A stretch of DNA of 64,000 nt from Bacillus siamensis KCTC 13613 (GTDB lineage Bacteria; Bacillota; Bacilli; Bacillales; Bacillaceae): positions 62,001 through 126,000 of the forward strand of contig NZ_AJVF01000037.1 of assembly GCF_000262045.1 (NCBI RefSeq). Reading direction: 5' to 3'. Positions 46,089 through 55,578 of the stretch are shown here, piece by piece. The position numbers and the translations under genes are program-made. The notes under the pieces are model-generated. The model ran no database searches and was not told the origin of the DNA. It saw only the letters and a program-made list of their open reading frames with translations. How positions within the stretch are numbered: the stretch's first letter is position 1; every line of letters starts with the position of its first letter.

Positions 46089-46417
46089 ATTATTCAAACT
46101 CCTTCTGATTGCTGTTTCAGTAATGTCGTGATTTACCACTAAAAACTGCCCTTTCATCAAAGGACAGGATCATACGTATACAAAGCCCGAATTACTTTAC
46201 GTTTAATCTTACCATTACACTATGTGTTTTTCAATAAGGCGAGATGTTCAAGCTGCCGGAAGCGGCCTGACCGGATTCTTCCCGCAAATGACGCCGGCCC
46301 CCGCGCCGGGCGGGATTTTCCAGCCGGCGGTCTTTCTTTTTCATACGGACAGAATTATTTCACCCGGATTTAGTTTCTTCATTTTTATAAATTTTTATGA
46401 GGCTGATCAGTATTTCT
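46089..46417. other. 330-bp gap upstream of cshA
   Basis: It holds the cshA leader and, at 46240-46340, a GC-rich stretch with CCGGC-rich complementary segments that could fold. No gene is recognised. Confidence 0.4.
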
Positions 46418-47788
46418 TCAGTTCTCCTCTAATAAATCTTTAACGATTTCTTCAAGCTTCATACCTCTTGATGCTTTAAACAGAAGGAGATCGCCGGAAG
46501 CGGCCTTTTCCTGTATAGCGTGAAGCAGTTCTTTTTTTTCGAGATAATGGCTGACGCGGCCTTCTTCAAAATGCCGGCGTGCTCCGTCAGCGATGAACGC
46601 GCCGAGAGTGCCGTACGTAAATACATGGTCGATCTCCTCCGGATTGATCGCGGCCCCGCATTCTTCGTGGAATGCTTTTTCATGATCACCGAGTTCAAGC
46701 ATATCACCGAGCACGAGCATTTTCTTCCGGTAGCCTTTCATCGTTTCGATTAATTCGACCGCCGCTTTCATTGACGTCGGACTTGCATTATACGCGTCGT
46801 TAACGATTGAGATGCCGTTGTCCGTTTTGACCAATTCCAATCTCATTCCCGTCACTTTCAGGCGGCTCAGTCCCAGAGCGGCATTTTCGGGCGTAATGCC
46901 GAAATAGATGCCCGCGGCGTATGCGGCCATGGCATTCATGACATTATGTCTGCCGAGAACGGGAACAAAGAAAGAACGATCAATACCGTCGATACTGAAA
47001 TAAGTGCCTTCTTCCGCCTGTTTCATTTCTTTCAGGCGGAGATCATTGTCCGCGCCTGCGCCGTATGTCGTTGTCCGGCAATTGTACGCCCTTTCGCGAA
47101 GCAGCGGCTCATCCCCGAAATAAAAAAGAACGCCGTCTTCCCGAAGTCCGTTTATAATTTCTAGTTTCGCCTCCGCAATTCCTTCTCTTGAGCCTAAATC
47201 CTGCATATGGGATTCGCCGATATTGGTAATGACGGCAGCTTCCGGTTCGGCGAGACGGCTCAGAAAATCAATTTCGCCTCTCGCGCTCATCCCCATTTCT
47301 AAAACGGCGATTTCTGTATCTTCGGGCATGGCAAGCACGGTCAGCGGCAGGCCGATATGGTTGTTGAAATTGCCTGCGGTTTTGTGAACGCGGTATTGAG
47401 TGCCGAGAACGGCGTGAAGCATGTCTTTTGTTGTCGTTTTTCCGTTGCTTCCGGTCACCCCGATAACCCGTGTGCCGAGCTCTTTTAAGTAAGCTTTTGC
47501 CAATGTTTGCAGCGCCTCCAGCGTGTCATCGACAAGGATCACGGCACGCTCTTGCGGCGGATTCGGCTCAGAGCGGTCCCACAATACCGCGGAGACGCCT
47601 TTTTCGAATGCTTGCGGCACAAAGGTATGGCCGTTAAAATGCTCTCCTTTTAAAGGAATGAACAGCTGATTTTTTTCCAAAGTCCGCGTATCGGTTGCGG
47701 CGCCCTCAATCATCGTTTGTTCAAATACAGGATTTGTCAGTGTGCCTTTGACCATGTCTGCGATTCGTTTTACAGTTCGCTTTATCAA
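46418..47788 (-). CDS. murF: UDP-MurNAc-tripeptide:D-Ala-D-Ala ligase MurF
   Basis: The about 456-residue Mur ligase has the P-loop IGVTGSNGKTTTKDML, NFNNHIGLPLTVL and the C-terminal DAYNASPTSMKAAVEL. It adds D-Ala-D-Ala, the product of Ddl encoded just upstream. The TTG at 47788 (LIKRTV) matches the family start and GAGGTG. Confidence 0.95.
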   Translation of the reverse strand: MIKRTVKRIADMVKGTLTNPVFEQTMIEGAATDTRTLEKNQLFIPLKGEHFNGHTFVPQAFEKGVSAVLWDRSEPNPPQERAVILVDDTLEALQTLAKAYLKELGTRVIGVTGSNGKTTTKDMLHAVLGTQYRVHKTAGNFNNHIGLPLTVLAMPEDTEIAVLEMGMSARGEIDFLSRLAEPEAAVITNIGESHMQDLGSREGIAEAKLEIINGLREDGVLFYFGDEPLLRERAYNCRTTTYGAGADNDLRLKEMKQAEEGTYFSIDGIDRSFFVPVLGRHNVMNAMAAYAAGIYFGITPENAALGLSRLKVTGMRLELVKTDNGISIVNDAYNASPTSMKAAVELIETMKGYRKKMLVLGDMLELGDHEKAFHEECGAAINPEEIDHVFTYGTLGAFIADGARRHFEEGRVSHYLEKKELLHAIQEKAASGDLLLFKASRGMKLEEIVKDLLEEN

Positions 47789-47827
47789 AGGTGGCACCTC
47801 GCTTTCTGAAAATGTTGTCTGTTACGG

Positions 47828-47858
47828 GAAAAGACACTGCCCTCTTCAGGCAGTGTCC
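47828..47858 (-). terminator. Terminator between ddl and murF
   Basis: GACACTGCC and GGCAGTGTC with a 7-nt loop, then TTTTCC on the minus strand. Some readthrough into murF is likely. Confidence 0.75.
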
Positions 47859-47865
47859 GTCTTCA

Positions 47866-48951
47866 TTAAAATGTATGTTTAATCAGCTGTTTTTCGGCAT
47901 GGCGTTCTTTTGCCAGCTCAACCAGCTGCTCGATCAGATCGCTGTAATCTACGCCGGCTTCTTTCCACAGCAGCGGGAACATGCTGAATGGCGTAAAGCC
48001 CGGCATTGTGTTCACTTCGTTAATGAGCACTTGACCGTCATTGGTCAGGAAGAAATCGGCGCGGACGAGGCCTGAGCCATCAATCGCTTTGAAGGCTTTA
48101 ATCGCCATCTCGCTGATTTCCGCGTACTGTTCATCCGTCACTTGCGCGGGAATCATTAAATCAGTGTCGCCATCTTCGTATTTCGCTTTATAGTCGTAAA
48201 AGTCGGTCTTCGGAGCGATTTCACCGACGGCGGAACATTTCGGTTCGTCATTTCCAAGCACGCCGATTTCGATTTCTCTGCCGGCGATTCCTTCTTCCAC
48301 AACAATTTTCCGGTCATACTCAAAAGCCAGTTCGAAGGCTTTTTCAAGCTCTTCACGGTTTCGGCATTTACTGATTCCGACACTTGATCCGAGGTTCGCC
48401 GGTTTGACAAAGCACGGATACCCCAGCTCCTCTTCAACCTGCTGTAAGCAGCTGTCCGGCGTCTGTTTCCAATCCTTTTTTAAGAAAGCGGCATACTTCG
48501 CCTGCGGAAGCCCCGCTTGAGCAAACAAATGCTTCATGATGACTTTATCCATGCCAGCTGATGATGCAAGCACTCCGTTGCCGACATAAGGAACATTCAG
48601 CAGCTCCAGCAGTCCTTGAATCGTGCCGTCTTCACCGTTCGGTCCGTGGAGAAGCGGAAATACGACGTCAATCGGCGCCTTCTCGTCAGCCGACGCTTCA
48701 GGAAACATTTCCCGGTTCAATGCTGAAAGAGCAAAGCTTTCACCATTTTGTTCCAGCTGGAGCATTTTCACGTTGGAAACCGGTTCAGTCAGAAGCGGGC
48801 CTCTTTGCCACTCTCCTTTTTCAGTGATGTAAATCGGATGTATATCAAACTTATCAGTATTAAGCGCTTTTGTTACAGCCAGTGCTGTCTGCAGCGATAC
48901 ATTGTGTTCGGCTGACTTTCCGCCGTACACCAATCCTAGACTTGTTTTCAA
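47866..48951 (-). CDS. ddl: D-alanine:D-alanine ligase
   Basis: The about 361-residue ATP-grasp enzyme has [51 protein letters not shown] and [17 protein letters not shown]. It joins D-Ala made by Alr. The TTG at 48951 lies 8 bp after GGGGGG and aligns with the family start. Confidence 0.95.
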   Translation of the reverse strand: MKTSLGLVYGGKSAEHNVSLQTALAVTKALNTDKFDIHPIYITEKGEWQRGPLLTEPVSNVKMLQLEQNGESFALSALNREMFPEASADEKAPIDVVFPLLHGPNGEDGTIQGLLELLNVPYVGNGVLASSAGMDKVIMKHLFAQAGLPQAKYAAFLKKDWKQTPDSCLQQVEEELGYPCFVKPANLGSSVGISKCRNREELEKAFELAFEYDRKIVVEEGIAGREIEIGVLGNDEPKCSAVGEIAPKTDFYDYKAKYEDGDTDLMIPAQVTDEQYAEISEMAIKAFKAIDGSGLVRADFFLTNDGQVLINEVNTMPGFTPFSMFPLLWKEAGVDYSDLIEQLVELAKERHAEKQLIKHTF

Positions 48952-49104
48952 TGGATATTCCCCCCACAGCAATTCATCTTTACTATCTTATCATTTTCAT
49001 CAGAAAATGATCTAATTATTTTTGGGCATTCTGAATATGAAAGCATTTGTATGTAATTCCTTTTTATTTTATATTAAAATGGCATGGAAAAGGAGATGTG
49101 TCAT

Positions 49105-49422
49105 ATGAAAAAAATCAGTACAACAGAACAATTTAATGAACTTATTCAATCCGACAAGGAAATCATCGTGAAATTTTTCGCTGACTGGTGCCCTGACTGC
49201 ACGCGCATGAATATGTTCATCGGCGATATTTTGGAAGAATATAATCAAAATGATTGGTATGAGCTGAACAGAGACGAACTCCCTGAGCTTGCCGACAAAT
49301 ATCAAGTGATGGGCATCCCGAGCCTTCTGGTCTTTAAAGACGGTGAAAAGAAAGCGCATCTGCACAGCGCAAACGCGAAAACTCCGGAAGAAGTCACAGA
49401 GTTTTTATCACAGCATATTTAA
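49105..49422 (+). CDS. ydbP: Thioredoxin-like protein YdbP
   Basis: The 105-residue thioredoxin fold has the active site FADWCPDCTRM (CPDC) and the cis-Pro segment MGIPSLLVF. AAGGAGATG lies upstream of the ATG at 49105. It is convergent with ydbO and overlaps its stop. Confidence 0.92.
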   Translation: MKKISTTEQFNELIQSDKEIIVKFFADWCPDCTRMNMFIGDILEEYNQNDWYELNRDELPELADKYQVMGIPSLLVFKDGEKKAHLHSANAKTPEEVTEFLSQHI

Positions 49423-50312
49423 TTCGTTTCGTGATCTTTGTTTATGACTTCAGGCTCTACATGAACATGGACATGAGTCACATCATGTTCATGTTTTATT
49501 GCACATTCGACCTCATCGGCTACTTCATGACCTTCTTTCACAGACAGTCCCGGATCTACCGTAATGACCATTTCCACATGAACCGTGCTTCCCAAATACC
49601 TTGCTTTCACATCCTTCAGCCTGCTGACTTCTTTTATTTCTTTCACCGTATGTTTGTACGGTTCCAAATCTTTCAAGTCAAATCCGTCCGTCAATGAGTG
49701 GGAAGCATCTTTGAAGATGTCCCATGCCGTCTTACAGATGATGATCCCGATCAGAAAAGCAATGACCGGATCAATCCACGGCAGATGAAAGCGGGCCGTT
49801 ATGACACCTATAAACGCCCCAATACTGACATATGCGTCAGATCGGCTGTCTTTCGCCGCCGCATGAAGCGCCGAACTTTTGATCCGATTTGCAAGACGGC
49901 TGTTATATACATACATGCCGTACATGACGATCGCGCCTCCGAGCGCCGTCCATGCCGCAATGTAGCTCGGTTCGGCCTCCGTTCCGCTGATAACCGCCTT
50001 CGCTCCCCCGATCAGCACTTCAATCCCGACCGCCATCATAATAAAAGACGCAATTAGTGAAGAAATTGTTTCAGCCCGATAATGTCCGTAGGCATGATCG
50101 CTGTCCGCGGGGCGCTGGGAAATCCGGAGCCCGATCAGCACAGCAAGAGATGCGACAATATCCGTGGCATTATTTAACCCGTCCGCTCTAAGCGCTTCGG
50201 AATGATAAATAAGACCGATCGCCAATTTGACGGCGGCAAGGATGAGGTATGCGGCGATATTCAGAATCGCGCCTTTCTCGCCCCGTTTTAAATTTGCCGT
50301 TTGATCATTCAT
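49419..50312 (-). CDS. ydbO: Cation diffusion facilitator YdbO
   Basis: The 297-residue CDF transporter has six membrane segments. The metal-site motifs are HSEALRADGLNNATDI and AAKDSRSDAYVS, and the cytoplasmic domain has the His-rich HEHDVTHVHVHVEPE. It exports divalent cations (Zn, Mn, Fe or Co) in exchange for protons; specificity is unknown. Confidence 0.9.
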   Translation of the reverse strand: MNDQTANLKRGEKGAILNIAAYLILAAVKLAIGLIYHSEALRADGLNNATDIVASLAVLIGLRISQRPADSDHAYGHYRAETISSLIASFIMMAVGIEVLIGGAKAVISGTEAEPSYIAAWTALGGAIVMYGMYVYNSRLANRIKSSALHAAAKDSRSDAYVSIGAFIGVITARFHLPWIDPVIAFLIGIIICKTAWDIFKDASHSLTDGFDLKDLEPYKHTVKEIKEVSRLKDVKARYLGSTVHVEMVITVDPGLSVKEGHEVADEVECAIKHEHDVTHVHVHVEPEVINKDHETN

Positions 50313-50450
50313 GTAAGGACTCCTCCATTCTCATTCATAGTATGGATGGAAAAGCAGAAAAATAGCAGCTTTGATATGCCGGAAATGCAATCAATTCGAC
50401 AGCATTATTCCCCGGGAAACTTTTTGTCGAAAAATTGGCGGTATTTTCTC

Positions 50451-50503
50451 TTTACATATGAATAGGCTCATTGTATACTTTCATTAACTGATAATGATTC
50501 TCA
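50451..50503 (+). promoter_or_regulatory. fbpAB promoter and Fur box
   Basis: TTTACA (50451-50456), 17 bp, TATACT (50474-50479). TGATAATGATTCTCA (50489-50503) matches the Fur box TGATAATNATTATCA with one change and sits on the start site. Confidence 0.88.
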
Positions 50504-50528
50504 ATATCATTTGATTAGGAGGGTAATC

Positions 50529-50714
50529 ATGAGATCTTCTCCTCAACTCAGACCATCATTCGAAGGACGTAAAAAACATCTGATCCATTTGCTGATCAGT
50601 AACGGAATATACAAGAAGTCAGAACGGCACTTATATGAATTATCGCTTGGAGAGTTAGAAAGCGAATATCAAATATGTAAGGAAGGTGCGGGCTCATGGC
50701 GAAACGGAAAATAA
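50529..50714 (+). CDS. fbpA: Fur-regulated small protein FbpA
   Basis: The 61-residue basic protein (SSPQLRPSFEGRKKHLIHLL) follows a Fur box and AGGAGGG. It is at the fbpA position upstream of fbpB. FbpA/FbpB help the sRNA FsrA block iron-rich protein synthesis under iron limitation. It overlaps fbpB. Confidence 0.85.
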   Translation: MRSSPQLRPSFEGRKKHLIHLLISNGIYKKSERHLYELSLGELESEYQICKEGAGSWRNGK

Positions 50715-50842
50715 AAACATACGAACAGCTGATAAAAGAAAACAAGGCGGCCATTATGAACAGTCAAAAGCTGATGAATGTCATTTATGACAGAATCGAC
50801 CGCAAGCATCAAAAATTGCTCCGGCACAACAGCCATACATAA
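50696..50842 (+). CDS. fbpB: Fur-regulated small protein FbpB
   Basis: The 48-residue basic helical protein has KRKIKTYEQLIKENKAAIMN and IYDRIDRKHQKLLRHN, the FbpB (YdbN) type, a proposed RNA chaperone in iron sparing. The ribosome site AAGGAAGGTG lies in fbpA. A terminator follows at once. Confidence 0.88.
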   Translation: MAKRKIKTYEQLIKENKAAIMNSQKLMNVIYDRIDRKHQKLLRHNSHT

Positions 50843-50869
50843 AAAGAGCCTATTTCAGGCTCTTTTTTT
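50842..50869 (+). terminator. Terminator of fbpAB
   Basis: AAAGAGCCT, a loop, AGGCTCTTT and a T-run. It also reaches the 3' end of ydbM. Confidence 0.85.
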
Positions 50870-52013
50870 ATTGCTCAAAGGCTTCCGCCGCTAATTTGCC
50901 GATCACCGCATCGTCCATCGGCGGGTTGTGAAGGCCGGCGCGGGCGTCCCGGTAATACCGCTGAAGCGGGTTGTTTCGCTCCAGGCTTTTCGCGCCGGTG
51001 ATTCTCATGGCTTTATCAACAACGGAAAGGACGGCATTTGTCACAATATGTTTTGCCGCGCCGAGTTCGCTTTTGATGAAAGGGCGGCGTTTCGGGTCAT
51101 CATACATTTGCGCCGCCGTGAAAAGAAACTGTCTCGCTTTTAATAATTCAAGCTCCATTTCCCCGACACGCTGCTGAACGGCCGGCACGTCTTTAATCGG
51201 TCCGTTCAGGCTGTTTGGCGAATATTCGGATGCAAACCGGACGGCATAGTCCCTTGCTGCTTGAGCGATACCCAAATAAGCAGCGGGAATGTGAAGCAGC
51301 CAGCCATTCACTTTCGCCGCTCTCGGCCCGCTGATAAGCTCCACAAGCCGCTCGTCACTGACCGTGACATCATCTAAAATGAGGTCGTGGCTTCCGGTCG
51401 CCTTCATGGCGATCATATCCCACGTTTCTTCGACCGAGACGCCCTCCTGGTCTTTATGGATGAGAAAAACACCGGTCGTTTGTTTTTCTTCAATCCATGC
51501 CGTCACAAGCATATAATCCAAAGTCAGCGAAAGGGTGGTAAAGGTTTTTCGGCCGCTCAGCACCCATTGTCCGTTCTTTTTGACAGCAGAGGTGCCGGGT
51601 CTTCCCCCTCTCGTCGGACTGCCGGTCTGCCGTTCAGTCGCTGCCCGGTTCAGGACGGCTCCCTTTTTCACCTCTTCTGTGATAAATGAAAAGACATCTT
51701 CATTCCAGCTGTTTTCTTCTCCGAGCTCTCCCATGACAGATAAATGCCAGCCGATTCCGAGAGCAACGGCCGCGTCTCCCCGCGCCAGCCGTTCCTGAAA
51801 CAGCACCATATCATAAACGGAAATGCCTGCACCGCCGAAGGCCTCAGGTACCGTTAACGCTGTATATCCCGCATCCCGCAGTCTTTCAATTTTCTCCGCG
51901 GGAAAACGGCCCTCTTCGTCATCAAGCGCGGCTGTTTTTTGAAATTCGTCTGCAAGCAGGCCGATTTTTTCCATCCATTCTCTCTGCCGTTCGTTCTGTA
52001 TCCATAAAGACAC
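50868..52013 (-). CDS. ydbM: Acyl-CoA dehydrogenase-like flavoprotein YdbM
   Basis: The 381-residue acyl-CoA dehydrogenase fold has ERLRDAGYTALTVPEAFGGA, RAATERQTGSPTRGG, SGRKTFTTLSLTLDYMLVTA and RYYRDARAGLHNPPMDD. Substrate unknown; the family includes sulfur-compound monooxygenases. Confidence 0.9.
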   Translation of the reverse strand: MSLWIQNERQREWMEKIGLLADEFQKTAALDDEEGRFPAEKIERLRDAGYTALTVPEAFGGAGISVYDMVLFQERLARGDAAVALGIGWHLSVMGELGEENSWNEDVFSFITEEVKKGAVLNRAATERQTGSPTRGGRPGTSAVKKNGQWVLSGRKTFTTLSLTLDYMLVTAWIEEKQTTGVFLIHKDQEGVSVEETWDMIAMKATGSHDLILDDVTVSDERLVELISGPRAAKVNGWLLHIPAAYLGIAQAARDYAVRFASEYSPNSLNGPIKDVPAVQQRVGEMELELLKARQFLFTAAQMYDDPKRRPFIKSELGAAKHIVTNAVLSVVDKAMRITGAKSLERNNPLQRYYRDARAGLHNPPMDDAVIGKLAAEAFEQ

Positions 52014-52093
52014 TGGAATCCCCCCATTATAATTCCGATAAAGTTAATAAGTATTATAGAGATTCAAGTCCCGTTTCGCAACTGTAAGGCTGT

Positions 52094-52126
52094 ACAAAAA
52101 AACACGCTATTCCATAGAATAGCGCG
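52094..52126 (-). terminator. Terminator of ydbL
   Basis: CGCGCTATTC/GAATAGCGTG-type arms and a T-run on the minus strand. Confidence 0.8.
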
Positions 52127-52127
52127 T

Positions 52128-52463
52128 TCAGACTGCTTCCGGGCCGCGGTCCTGCTTGAGCCCGAGATAAATCAGCATATATGTGAGGTAACCCATCGTC
52201 ATCACAAGCCCGCCAAAGAAAAAGCTTGAGAATATCGGCTCTTCAAACGCGGTAACCGCCGCAAGCACGATCCAGCTTGCATACAGGTAGATGATGAAAT
52301 AACGGAATCCCGTCTTCATTTTATATAAGAGAAACAGACCCACTGTAGAAAACAATCCCAGCGCAAGCCTGAAATAAACAAGATGTTCGAATTGGAACAT
52401 GAATGACACAAAGGAAAAACCAAGCAATAACACAATCGGTAATGCGGTAATAAAATTTCTCAA
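52128..52463 (-). CDS. ydbL: Membrane protein YdbL
   Basis: The 111-residue protein has four membrane segments (FITALPIVLLLGFSFVSF and others). The TTG at 52463 follows GGAGGTG. Function unknown; it lies 95 bp downstream of the ABC permease gene on the same strand. Confidence 0.8.
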   Translation of the reverse strand: MRNFITALPIVLLLGFSFVSFMFQFEHLVYFRLALGLFSTVGLFLLYKMKTGFRYFIIYLYASWIVLAAVTAFEEPIFSSFFFGGLVMTMGYLTYMLIYLGLKQDRGPEAV

Positions 52464-52557
52464 GTGAGCACCTCCGTCATTACCTTTATTATAAATCAAA
52501 ATAGCATAAATTATTGATTTATCGTGATCTTTTTCACAAAAATGTCATTCCTTCACT

Positions 52558-53325
52558 TTAGACCCGAACATCTCGTTTGCAAAAGCTCCACCAAGCGACG
52601 GCTAAGAAGAAGACGATATGGATAATGATAATGCCTGTCGAAAATAACGGCGTCATTCCCGCAAACAGCGGTTTCGCCCCGCTCATGTATTGCGTCAGGT
52701 CCGTATTCGCGAACAACAGGAAGCTTCCCCATTTGTTTTGGAAGACAGACATAATCGTCACGAGTGATTTTGCGCCGTACAGGACGATAAATGACAGAAT
52801 GACGGCCGTGGCGCTGTTACGGAATAAGGAAGAGCACAGCAATCCGAAGCATGCCATCGCAAATGCCTCGACCCAGTTCGTGCCGATTACTTTCAGTGTG
52901 TTCACAAGAAGCGTCCCTGATTCAGATGTCACCGACACTCCGAAGAAAGCCATACCGAACAGCAGAGACAGAATATAGTACGCCGCATACAGGTACAAGC
53001 TGACCAAAAGTACGGTAATGAGTTTAGATATAAAAATCCGCTCCCGCTTTACCGGACGGATTAACAAAAATTTAATTGTTTTCTTATCAAATTCAGCTGA
53101 AATGATCGTCGCCGCAATGACGATCGTTAATGCTTCAAGCAGAATATTGAGCCCGGGTGCGTACGCCATATAGCCGATGAAATTCTCGTCCGTTCCGGAG
53201 CTGATGACAAGCCGTTTAATGACGAGCGCCATAATAAACTGAAGAACGGCCATCAAAATCAGCGCCACTAATGAGACTTTACGATTAAAGAGTTTCATAT
53301 GCTCATTCGCTGTCAATTTAAACAT
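52558..53325 (-). CDS. ydbK: ABC transporter permease YdbK
   Basis: The 255-residue ABC-2 type permease has six segments (VALILMAVLQFIMALVIKRL and others), overlapping ydbJ by 8 bp. It forms an exporter with YdbJ; substrate unknown. Confidence 0.9.
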   Translation of the reverse strand: MFKLTANEHMKLFNRKVSLVALILMAVLQFIMALVIKRLVISSGTDENFIGYMAYAPGLNILLEALTIVIAATIISAEFDKKTIKFLLIRPVKRERIFISKLITVLLVSLYLYAAYYILSLLFGMAFFGVSVTSESGTLLVNTLKVIGTNWVEAFAMACFGLLCSSLFRNSATAVILSFIVLYGAKSLVTIMSVFQNKWGSFLLFANTDLTQYMSGAKPLFAGMTPLFSTGIIIIHIVFFLAVAWWSFCKRDVRV

Positions 53326-54244
53326 TCGTCTCCCCCTCCTCTTGAAGCGCCGCCGTCACTTTCATGAATTCATCCTCAAGCGATTCCGCATACGGCATGA
53401 TGGAATACACGAGAAAGTCTTGTCCGACGAGCGCCCGGTTTAATTCCGGGATGTCCTTCTTCGCTACGGTGACGGTAATGCCCCCGCCGTTTTTCTCCGG
53501 AGCAAACTGCTGTTGGGACAGCCATTCGAATGCTTCGTCAGCAGGCTGTATGTCGAGGACGGCTTTTTCTTCTTTTTCCGCTGCGCCTCGCAGAACGACC
53601 TCTGTTTTGATTTCACCTTTTTGAATGATGATGACACGGTCGCAAAGGTCCTCCACTTCACGCAATAAATGCGTCGCAAAAAGGATGCTCGTCCCTTCAA
53701 GTTCCGCGAGCTCTTTTAAGTGATCGCGAAAATCTTTCATTCCGCCGGGATCAAGCCCGTTTGTCGGTTCATCTAAAATGAGCAGATTCGGACGGTGAAG
53801 AATGGCCTGCGCAATCCCGAGACGCTGACGCATGCCGAGGGAATACGTTTTAACTTTGTCGTGAACGGCATTTGCGAGCCCGACCCGCTCGATGACTTCC
53901 TGCAGCCTGTCCTCTTTGATGTTTTTGTGCATGTTGGCAAAGTGCTTCAGGTTTTCCCATCCCGTCAGATACGGGTAGAATTCAGGGTTTTCCACGATCG
54001 CGCCGACGGATTCCAACGCTTTTTCGAACTCAGTATCGTGCTGAAAGCCGTTAATTGTAATCGTGCCGCTGTTTTTCTTTAAAAGACCGACGATGATTCG
54101 GATCAATGTAGTTTTTCCTGACCCGTTCGGACCGAGCAGACCGATGATCTCGCCCTGCCTGACATCCATGCTGATGTTTTTCAAAATGTGCTTTTTGCCT
54201 ATTGTTTTGTCAAGGCCTTCAATATGTAAAATCGGCTCAGTCAT
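53318..54244 (-). CDS. ydbJ: ABC transporter ATP-binding protein YdbJ
   Basis: The 308-residue protein has Walker A (GLLGPNGSGKTTLIRI), signature YSLGMRQRLGIAQ and Walker B LLILDEPTNGLDP, of the drug/antimicrobial exporter type. The ATG at 54244 follows AAGGAGG. Confidence 0.93.
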   Translation of the reverse strand: MTEPILHIEGLDKTIGKKHILKNISMDVRQGEIIGLLGPNGSGKTTLIRIIVGLLKKNSGTITINGFQHDTEFEKALESVGAIVENPEFYPYLTGWENLKHFANMHKNIKEDRLQEVIERVGLANAVHDKVKTYSLGMRQRLGIAQAILHRPNLLILDEPTNGLDPGGMKDFRDHLKELAELEGTSILFATHLLREVEDLCDRVIIIQKGEIKTEVVLRGAAEKEEKAVLDIQPADEAFEWLSQQQFAPEKNGGGITVTVAKKDIPELNRALVGQDFLVYSIMPYAESLEDEFMKVTAALQEEGETNV

Positions 54245-54263
54245 ACAGCCTTCCTCCTTTTTC

Positions 54264-54301
54264 AAAAAAAATAAACAGTGCCCGTACATAAGGCACTGTC
54301 T
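54264..54301 (-). terminator. Terminator of ydbI
   Basis: GACAGTGCC, a loop, GGGCACTGTT and a T-run on the minus strand. Confidence 0.8.
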
Positions 54302-54343
54302 GCATTATAACATCTGTCATTTATTCGTGAAGAGCCGGGGCTG

Positions 54344-55393
54344 TTACGTCTTCTCCGGCCCCGGTCCGGATTTTTCTTTCTCTTCATTATTGACGACATC
54401 CAGAATATCCAGAAGGAACACAAAAATCGGAATCCCGATAATCAGGCCCCAAATGCCGAAGAAATGTTCCGAGAAAATCAAAACCGTAAAGGTAAAAAAG
54501 ATCGGAAGTTCCGTTTTCGCTGACATCAGTTTCGGATTGAGGAAGTACGTCTCAATCGCATGAATAACGAAAATGACCAATACGATGTAGATAACATACG
54601 CAGCGCCGCCCGTCGTATACGCGATGATACTGAGCGGGATGAGCGAAATCACCACACCCGCCACGGGAATGAGCCCGAGGAAAAAGACCATGATGGACAG
54701 GCCGAACAGCTGCGGAAAATGCAGAATGGCCAATGCGATGAAGGTGAGGATACAGTTCACCAGCGCGATAATAAATTGTGCTTCAATCACTTTGCCGAAT
54801 GTTCTCGCAAACTTGCTGCCGAAAAAAGCAAGTTCATAGTAAAAGACAGACAGCTTGCTGTGCTGAAATTTTTTCATGAATTCCGTGAGCCGCTTTTTCT
54901 CGAACAGGAAAAACATGCTGAGAATCAGTGACATCACGACCTGCAAACCGAAAGTGCTGATATCGGCCAAGTATGTATACAGTACATTAAATCCTTCTTT
55001 TACATAAGAACCGATATTAATGTCACCGAACACGCTCGATATTTCATCATAAAACGGGATGACATCGGGATGATACGCGATGTGCTTGATCTGCTTAATC
55101 AGCTGTTCAATCTGCTTGGCAACAATCGGGTAGAAGACAAAACCTCCCACAGTCGCTCCGACAGCCAGCGCAATATATAAAATGGTGATGACCACCCTCT
55201 GACTGATACGGAAAAAATGGTTCAACACGTGCCGGATGACAGTCTCCAGCCGATCCATCAGAAAAGTAAAAATAAACGTAAGCAAAATCAAATTAATCAT
55301 ACTTCGGAATACAACTAACACCCCAGTCAAAACAAGAAAAACGGAAAAACGTCTGACACCCGGATGCTGAAAAAATTTAAAAATAGCCGCCAT
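54344..55393 (-). CDS. ydbI: AI-2E-family transporter YdbI
   Basis: The 349-residue AI-2 exporter superfamily protein has seven to eight membrane segments and the usual central soluble part (IEQLIKQIKHIAYHPDVIPF). MVFFLGLIPVAGVVISLIPL and FFGIWGLIIGIPIFVFLLDI are family motifs. Members include Na+/H+ antiporters; role unknown. Confidence 0.9.
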   Translation of the reverse strand: MAAIFKFFQHPGVRRFSVFLVLTGVLVVFRSMINLILLTFIFTFLMDRLETVIRHVLNHFFRISQRVVITILYIALAVGATVGGFVFYPIVAKQIEQLIKQIKHIAYHPDVIPFYDEISSVFGDINIGSYVKEGFNVLYTYLADISTFGLQVVMSLILSMFFLFEKKRLTEFMKKFQHSKLSVFYYELAFFGSKFARTFGKVIEAQFIIALVNCILTFIALAILHFPQLFGLSIMVFFLGLIPVAGVVISLIPLSIIAYTTGGAAYVIYIVLVIFVIHAIETYFLNPKLMSAKTELPIFFTFTVLIFSEHFFGIWGLIIGIPIFVFLLDILDVVNNEEKEKSGPGPEKT

Positions 55394-55536
55394 TTATACA
55401 CTCCTGCTAGGACAAAAAGCCCTTAGATTTCATCTTTCACTCTCTAATTGTAAATTATATAACAAAATGACGCTAAGGTCTTTGTCCACCTCCTAATAAA
55501 TTTAAACAAATTTATCTTTTTTACTCATGGCAGACA

Positions 55537-55572
55537 AAAAAAAGAACGGCATGCCGGATGCATGCCGTTCCT
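55537..55572 (-). terminator. Terminator of dctP
   Basis: GGAACGGCATGC and GCATGCCGTTC arms with TTTTTTTT on the minus strand. Confidence 0.88.
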
Positions 55573-55578
55573 CCCATT

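Noticed and set aside
46222..46443. 73-codon plus-strand frame in the cshA-murF gap
   Set aside because: Proline/phenylalanine-rich with no ribosome site; convergent into murF.
50511..50528. Six-codon upstream extension of FbpA
   Set aside because: It runs through the ribosome site AGGAGGG; the ATG at 50529 is correctly spaced.
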